64,000 nt of DNA, from positions 29,557,950 through 29,621,949 of the forward strand of contig OX424569.1 in the NCBI GenBank assembly GCA_949152475.1, read 5' to 3'. Each line of letters starts with the position of its first letter. Within the stretch, counting starts at the first letter, position 1. Shown here in pieces: positions 58,300-64,000 of this stretch. Origin of the DNA: Terebella lapidaria. Lineage: Eukaryota > Annelida > Polychaeta > Terebellida > Terebellidae. The notes under the pieces are model-generated. The model made no database searches. It saw only the letters and a list, made by a program, of their open reading frames with translations, and was not told the DNA's origin. A program made the translations under genes and the position numbers.

Positions 58300-60040
58300 A
58301 AAAAAAGAAAATCTGAATATAAATGTGTGAGAAGCCTCAGAGAAACCAACGATATTTTAATGCTGGACATGTTCTGGCGTGCAGCGATACAGCAGAAAAC
58401 TAGAAATGCCGAGTATCCCCTCTTGTGCAGAATAAAAAAATGATCTCAGAATTCGGTACTCTTTACGGATTCGCCAAAGAACCTCCCCGAGACTCAAGAC
58501 AAAGTTATGAGGACATTGATATCCACATATTGAGTAGACAAATAAAGAAACTTGTGCTAGTGAAAACAGGTAATTTTTAATATGATAATAATGTATAACA
58601 CTAGAATTGCAACACATTTCACTCACTTTTCTGGGAGCAAGTATGAGCTTCTGTACCTATCCCTGTAACGAAGCGTTAATATCCGGAATAAAGCAATCAT
58701 GGAACACAATGATATGTATATAAATTTCTATATTGCATCTGCAATATCATGCATATTCCTCCCTGAGAAACCCCATTGGGCAGTGCCCGTGTGATATCTA
58801 TACTTCGATATCTGTGCTTCAATCCAGATCATTCGCAAAATAACTCGCACAGTGTTACCACGGCGTAGTTTGCCGTTTTTATGTGGATTTCGCCTACTTT
58901 ATTTACACGGGTCTCTATGAGCTAATATTTCAGAAATCATGCCGAGAGCTGTAGGTGAATAGTTTTGTAATATTTACAACAAAACAATGATCTACTATGT
59001 CTCGTTCTCAGCAATTAATTACGTGATTGTTGACGCCTTTGATAGGGAAACACTGCACATTGAGAGAGCGAGAGAGAGAGAGAGTGCACAGATATATTCC
59101 GACAGGTGAAGGCGATGTTTTATGTAGGTGGATTCATATCCAAGATGCAATAATCTGAGTCCCAGAGGCGATAAATAAATCAAGCTTCTGCACTGTGCAT
59201 TGGGATCAAACAAATACCTGATACCTACATCTACAGTTCATATTGCTATATCTAAACAATGCTTTCATATATATCTTTCTATACATACGTGTAGTATTAG
59301 ATTATACGACCTAATTTTATTATACTTTCACAATTACAGTTTTGCGCTGTCCGTGTAATGTTCTTTCGGCACCTATATACAGTTTTGACGATTATATGAT
59401 TATATGTATTTATACAAAGATATCGAAAATGAAACAATACATAAATACTTTGAGGGAAATAGACAATTCATTGTACAAAAAAATATCAACCTAGGGTGAA
59501 CTAGCTCCTTTTCAAATACCTGTAAATTTACCTCACATTGCCTCAAATGCATTCACGTTTGTCGTATTGTATTGTATTCAGGAGTTATATTGTATTAATA
59601 TTTACAAGTCATTTTGGCCAACATGTCATTTTCAACATGTTCAATTTAACACTTGGTCGAAACATTTCAAGAAATAGTTGTTGGTGTTTATCATACCTAT
59701 ATTGTCTGTTAACCTTGTCCATCGTATAAGTATTTCAATTGCAGCCAGTAAAAATAAAATGTAATCTTGTGTCATGTGACAGTTTATGAATAGTCTCATG
59801 CTTTGTATTTTGCGGAAAATATATATTGTAAAACGATAGAAAAGCTGGCATTGATAGTTAATTTGATGTTATTTTAGTGAAAAAAGCCTTTGTTATTTAT
59901 CAAAATATATTCATGGTTTTGAAGCACAATGTCAATCACTGATATGTTTTGGATACGATTGTTGTTATGTGATATGTTATACGCATATTTAATCATTTAT
60001 TACGCATATTTAAAATTTTATATGCATATTTGATCACTTA
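58300..60040. other. Gene-free AT-rich stretch
   Basis: A (GA)n tract lies at 59062-59083. No conserved frame, RNA gene or clear element is seen. The last 60 bases repeat 'gcatatttaatcatttatta' and look like the outer host of the next element. Confidence 0.5.
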
Positions 60041-60045
60041 TTACA

Positions 60046-61378
60046 TACGGTGGCTGATATATGCCATAGTTTTATTTTTCAGATTCCATTTATTTATTAT
60101 TCCCATAATGACATTCTAAAGAATGTGAATAATTAAATGCACGTACTTATTGTTAAATACACGTACTTATTATTCAATTCGAGTACATAATATTAAATAT
60201 GCATACTTAGTAATAAATACGCGTACACAATATTAATACACATACATACGGTGGCTGATATATGCCATATTTTTATTTTTCAGAATTCATTTATTTAATT
60301 TTTCCAGACGGACATTCTAGAGAAAATAAAATAATTGAATGCACGTACTTAATGTTAAATACGCGTACTTAATATTGAATACACGTACTTAATATTAAAT
60401 ACACGTATATAATATTAAATACGCGTATATAATATTAAATACGCGTACTTAATGTTAAATATGCGTACTCAATGTTAAATACGCATACCTAATGTCAAAT
60501 TAGCAAAAAATGGATGTGGTTATGTTACTGTGTATGTCTTGTGAAACATGGCGCTGCAGAAAAAAATATCTAACTGTCTGGTATTCAATATTAGGTATGT
60601 GTATTTAACATTAAATACACGTATTTAATATTATGTACGCGTATTTAATATTAAGTATGCATATTTAATATTATATACGCGTATTTAATATTAAGTACAC
60701 GTATTCAATATTATATACGTGTATTTAATATTATGTACGCGTATTTGATATTAAGTACACGTATTTAATATTATATACGCATATTCAATATTATGTACGT
60801 GTATTTAATATTAAGTATGCATATTTAATATTAAATACGCGTATTTAATATCAAGTACGCATATTTAAACATTAAGTACGCGTATTTAGTATTAGGTACG
60901 TGTATTACAACCGTCTGGAAAATATCGTAAATAAATGCAAACTAAAGAATAAAACTATGGCATATATCATCCACTGTATATACATGATATTAAATATGGT
61001 ACTTAATATTAAATACACGTATTTAATATCCAATATGCGTACCTAATGTTATATTAGCAAAAAATAGATGTGGTCAAGTCCCTGTGCATGTCTCGTGAAA
61101 TATGGTGTATATTAAGCGGCATGGTGTTGCAAAAAAGAACAGATTATCTGACTGTCTGATATTTAATATTAAGTACGCATATTTAACATTGAGTACATGT
61201 ATTTAATATTAAGTACGCATATTTATTATTAAGTATGCGTATTCAAACATTAGGTACGCATATTCAAACATTAAGTACGCGTATTCAAACATTAGGTACG
61301 CATATTACATCCTTCTGCACAAAACCCTAAATAATGAAAACTAAAGAAAAAAAACTATGGCATATATCAGCCACCGTA
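60046..61378. mobile_element. TACGG-ended element with TAC/ATATTAA arrays (outer)
   Basis: Ends TACGGTGGCTGATATATGCC and its exact complement are flanked by the perfect 6-bp duplication ATTACA. The interior is built of 'acgcgtacttaatattaaat' repeats on the left and their complement on the right, so the whole element can fold back. No transposase frame. Confidence 0.75.
60247..60978. mobile_element. TACGG-ended element nested inside the 60046 element
   Basis: A second pair of the same ends (TACGGTGGCTGATATATGCC left; complement of 'tacagtggatgatatatgcc' right) with flanks CATACA and TATACA, a 5/6 match to a 6-bp duplication. The right terminus is more diverged. Confidence 0.55.
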
Positions 61379-61559
61379 ATTACACGCATTTAATATTATG
61401 CGTATTTGAAATTTTATGCATATTAAAAATTTTTTCGCATATTTAATCAATTATTACGTGTATTTAATATTAATATTTTAACAAACAAGAAAATGCAGCT
61501 AACTACGGGAGATGACATTAGAGCTCGAGCACATCATCAGCACCACGACAGCTGAATGT

Positions 61560-62880
61560 ATCTTACACAACGTTACCCCCCCCACCCCCCACCTGCAAAA
61601 AAATGAAAACTGAACCATATCATGCCCCACATGATTCCAATTCATTCCCTATATTATGATGAAACACATAATCGTACTTCAATCATATTCCTAATAAGTA
61701 AACATTTATTTTGAACTCAATGAAACAGGTACGCCTGATTAAATGATATTGAAGTTCAATAAAATATCCTTAAAATATTGGGAACTATGAGGAATATCTG
61801 CATCTGATATCATGATATAGTAACACATGCATACTGAGCAAATTGAAAGACCAGTTTGAAATAAAACGGTTTCGCAACCCAGCAAGGAACACCTCAAGTG
61901 ATAAAATATGTCAAATTACGGTAAATGTAGTCGTGGTATCGCAGACGAATCGTTGTGTTTACTTGATAACGCCAAAAAAAAGGCCACACGCAAAGTTACA
62001 TGTACATGCATGCACAAAATGCTGCACAGAAAATTGTGCGTTCCAAAGTACGCGTCATTGCGGTAAAATTTGCTTTGCATTCTGGGAACGTGAATTTCCA
62101 TCGGCTCCGCCATTTTGACGTTTTTCAGACGAGCTGACCATTTTGCGTAATTTTCTCAAACCTAACACATCGATTTATGCATTATATATCTGTGGAATAT
62201 TCAAAGCTTGCCATCAAATCGAGAGATTTTATGTCAAGGACGAAGAAAATCCTTATTTGAAGTAGGTGTACAAAGGTTTACATGCCAAAACGGACGTTGA
62301 TAGGTTGGTATGAAACCTCCATAAAAAAGTCAGCACATAGACATGTAGAGAGTTGGGGGCTTCGCCCCCAACGCTCTAATGTCAAAAAATAAAAAAAAAC
62401 AATGTCCTATACGAACCAACGTACCATAGAGTGCTTTTATGTACATTTTGTTCCAATACACTAATTTTTTTGGTGCTCTGTATCGAGTGCGAATAATTAT
62501 GCATATATTTTGAATCGATGCTTGCTTTATGAATATCCACAAGCAGGTCGTAAAACATATTTCAAGTGTAAATTATTAGGAAAAAATACATAACAATAAA
62601 GGTATCTGAATGACATCTATCTTATCGTTTGTTCCCCGACACAAATTGACTCTAACGACCACTCAGCGTTACATGCAAAATATCATCATGATTGATATAA
62701 AACGAACGTTAATCATTGTTAATTGGGGGTGATCGTCCATTCATTTTTTCTGCTACCGGAGCTTCAATATTATTGTATTTGGTCTCGCGATAAATTTCAC
62801 CGACATATTCTCCCGTGTATTCAGTCTATCACGACGTAATGCAAAAAAATACATCATTTCTTTTCCGCGATAGCAAACCT
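61560..62880. other. Gene-free stretch
   Basis: No supported gene. A poly-C tract lies near 61577. A GC hairpin (GTTGGGGGC, TTC, complement) is at 62353-62373. The frame 61843-62118 has no domain. Confidence 0.5.
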
Positions 62881-63147
62881 ACGGAGCCCCTAAGGGGACA
62901 TGCAGAAAATTATGTAGAATGACCACTGATTATTTCGAGCCCTCGAAATCATTTCGAGCGCTCGAAATAAAACAATCCGAGCGGCTCGAATTGATCTCGA
63001 TAGCTCGAATTAATCATTTTGAAAGCTCGAAATCATTTCGAGCACTCGAATTAATATATTTCGAGCCCTCGGAATGATCTCAAGCGCTCGAAATAATCAG
63101 TGGTCATTCTAAATTAATTTTCTCCATGTCCCCTTAGGGGCTCCGTA
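62880..63147. mobile_element. TACGG-ended MITE with TCGA-rich core
   Basis: 268 bases. Ends TACGGAGCCCCTAAGGGGAC and complement extend to about 50 bases of inverted repeat. They are flanked by the perfect 6-bp duplication CAAACC. The core repeats 'atttcgagc' and 'gctcgaaat' in alternating orientation. Confidence 0.75.
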
Positions 63148-63417
63148 CAAACCACACTTTCGGAAAGGATTACATTTGTAGATTACAGGAAGCCACATAG
63201 GAATCTCATGGAGTATTCTGTCCTCAAGTATCAATACAAGAAAATTAGTTACTCAAATATAAGCACATCAAACAGATGAATCTAAACAGCTACTACTGTT
63301 GTTTGGTACCGGGATAGTTCAATATATGAGTTTAATATTGCTTACTGTTGTTTAGATATGTCATACCCGTGAGCATAGTGAGTTATACATAAATTGTTTT
63401 AGTTTGATGAGGGTGAG

Positions 63418-63423
63418 TTTATT
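63418..63423 (-). terminator. Poly(A) signal of the receptor-tail gene
   Basis: AATAAA on the minus strand about 50 bases after the stop of the terminal exon at 63904-63472, supporting it as the 3' end of a gene. Confidence 0.5.
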
Positions 63424-63471
63424 CAACAATCTAAGTTCATCGGGTCAATATCTAACTGGTAAACGGCTATG

Positions 63472-63904
63472 TCATTCATCCATACTGTATGCAAAATTCT
63501 CAAGAATTTCCAGCTCATCCGAGTCAGTTTCATACACCGACGCTGCACCATGTCGCACCTCATCTCCGTTGCAAATTTGATGTTTAGTGGCGCGTTCGAA
63601 CGTGTCCATTTGGCAAAAGCTTTCAGAATCACCAACACTGATTCTAGTCAAAGACACCTCATGGTTTAGTGAACGTGCTGGAACGTGTTGTGATCTTGAA
63701 CGCGCTACAGAATCTGTAGCGTTCTTGTCATGATTTATAGCTTCAGAGCGTGAAGTTGCTGCACGGTTCGTTGGAGCCTGAATGTTTTCATACACCACAT
63801 CAATTTTTGTAAATGATTCATCCTGGATTCCAGGTCGTTGAAAGTTGGACGTTTGCTGATCATAGTGAACCGGGTTCTCAAGAGCATCACTGTTGATTTC
63901 TCCC
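63472..63904 (-). CDS. Terminal exon: receptor-like cytoplasmic tail (partial gene)
   Basis: A minus-strand last exon entered at an acceptor with a good pyrimidine tract (TTTTTCTATCCAATTCCAG). It encodes about 143 residues before the stop, in phase 2. The peptide is hydrophilic, without membrane segment or fold, and contains spaced tyrosines: ENPVHYDQQ, IDVVYENIQ, AASVYETDSDELE and NFAYSMDE. VVYENI fits the ITIM consensus (V-x-Y-x-x-I), and YEN is also a GRB2 SH2 site. This composition resembles tails of scavenger or EGF-repeat receptors, but no upstream exon is in the window, so the protein itself is not identified. The plus-strand frame 63469-63669 is its shadow. Confidence 0.6.
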
Positions 63905-64000
63905 CTGGAATTGGATAGAAAAATCAATATCATTCAGATTACACATTTCAGACACATGGTAATGTTCAAAACACAACCTGAACCAATATTAACCTTCAAG

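Noticed and set aside
60100..61330. Regularly spaced short repeats that could suggest a CRISPR-like array
   Set aside because: Repeats are about 20 bases with no unique spacers, reverse orientation halfway and lie inside a TIR element in a eukaryotic genome.
62353..62373. Strong GC hairpin resembling a bacterial terminator
   Set aside because: The context is animal DNA with no gene upstream; probably chance or a repeat fragment.

Overview
The window looks like nuclear DNA of an invertebrate animal, most likely a lophotrochozoan and possibly a mollusc. It has AT-rich spacers, spliced genes with standard GT-AG introns and many short DNA transposons. It also carries dispersed repeats of a type I associate with bivalve and gastropod genomes: a block opening with a gtgccactagtggggc-like sequence, and a CGTCGT-rich 'ggtccggtaacctaa' repeat. 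The taxon is an inference from general knowledge; nothing here names a species.

Left part (1-12.3 kb): the 5' portion of a minus-strand mosaic extracellular protein. A TATA box and signal-peptide exon (about 6.1 kb) are followed by two PAN/apple exons, a Ser/Thr-rich mucin-like exon, a complete sushi/CCP exon and a cysteine-rich exon. All of these are in phase 1-1. The gene runs off the left edge. Its promoter and signal-peptide exon exist a second time near 12.2 kb, inside a diverged duplication of roughly 2.4 kb.

Middle-left (12.8-30.3 kb): an inverted pair of satellite-like arrays (13.9-16.1 kb), then four members of a small family of about 125-residue helical proteins (19.4, 21.3, 26.5 and 29.8 kb). 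A fifth member lies at 57.8-58.2 kb. I do not recognise this family; it is the best candidate for something undescribed.

Middle (34.7-50.2 kb): two clear conserved genes on the plus strand. One is a nine-exon vesicular-type zinc transporter of the SLC30A2/3/4/8 group (34.7-42.2 kb). The other is a three-exon core 1 beta-1,3-galactosyltransferase-like enzyme (47.3-50.2 kb). Both can be assembled in frame across every splice junction.

Right (50-64 kb): mostly mobile DNA. There are four hAT-type miniature elements with perfect 8-bp target duplications (two near 34 kb, two near 56 kb). Three elements have TACGG...CCGTA ends and perfect 6-bp duplications (53.5, 60.0 and 62.9 kb), one of them holding a nested relative. 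The window ends in a minus-strand terminal exon that looks like a receptor cytoplasmic tail with an ITIM/GRB2-type tyrosine motif.

No rRNA or tRNA gene or CRISPR array was found. Exon borders are read by eye from frame and splice consensus and have not been tested against transcripts.
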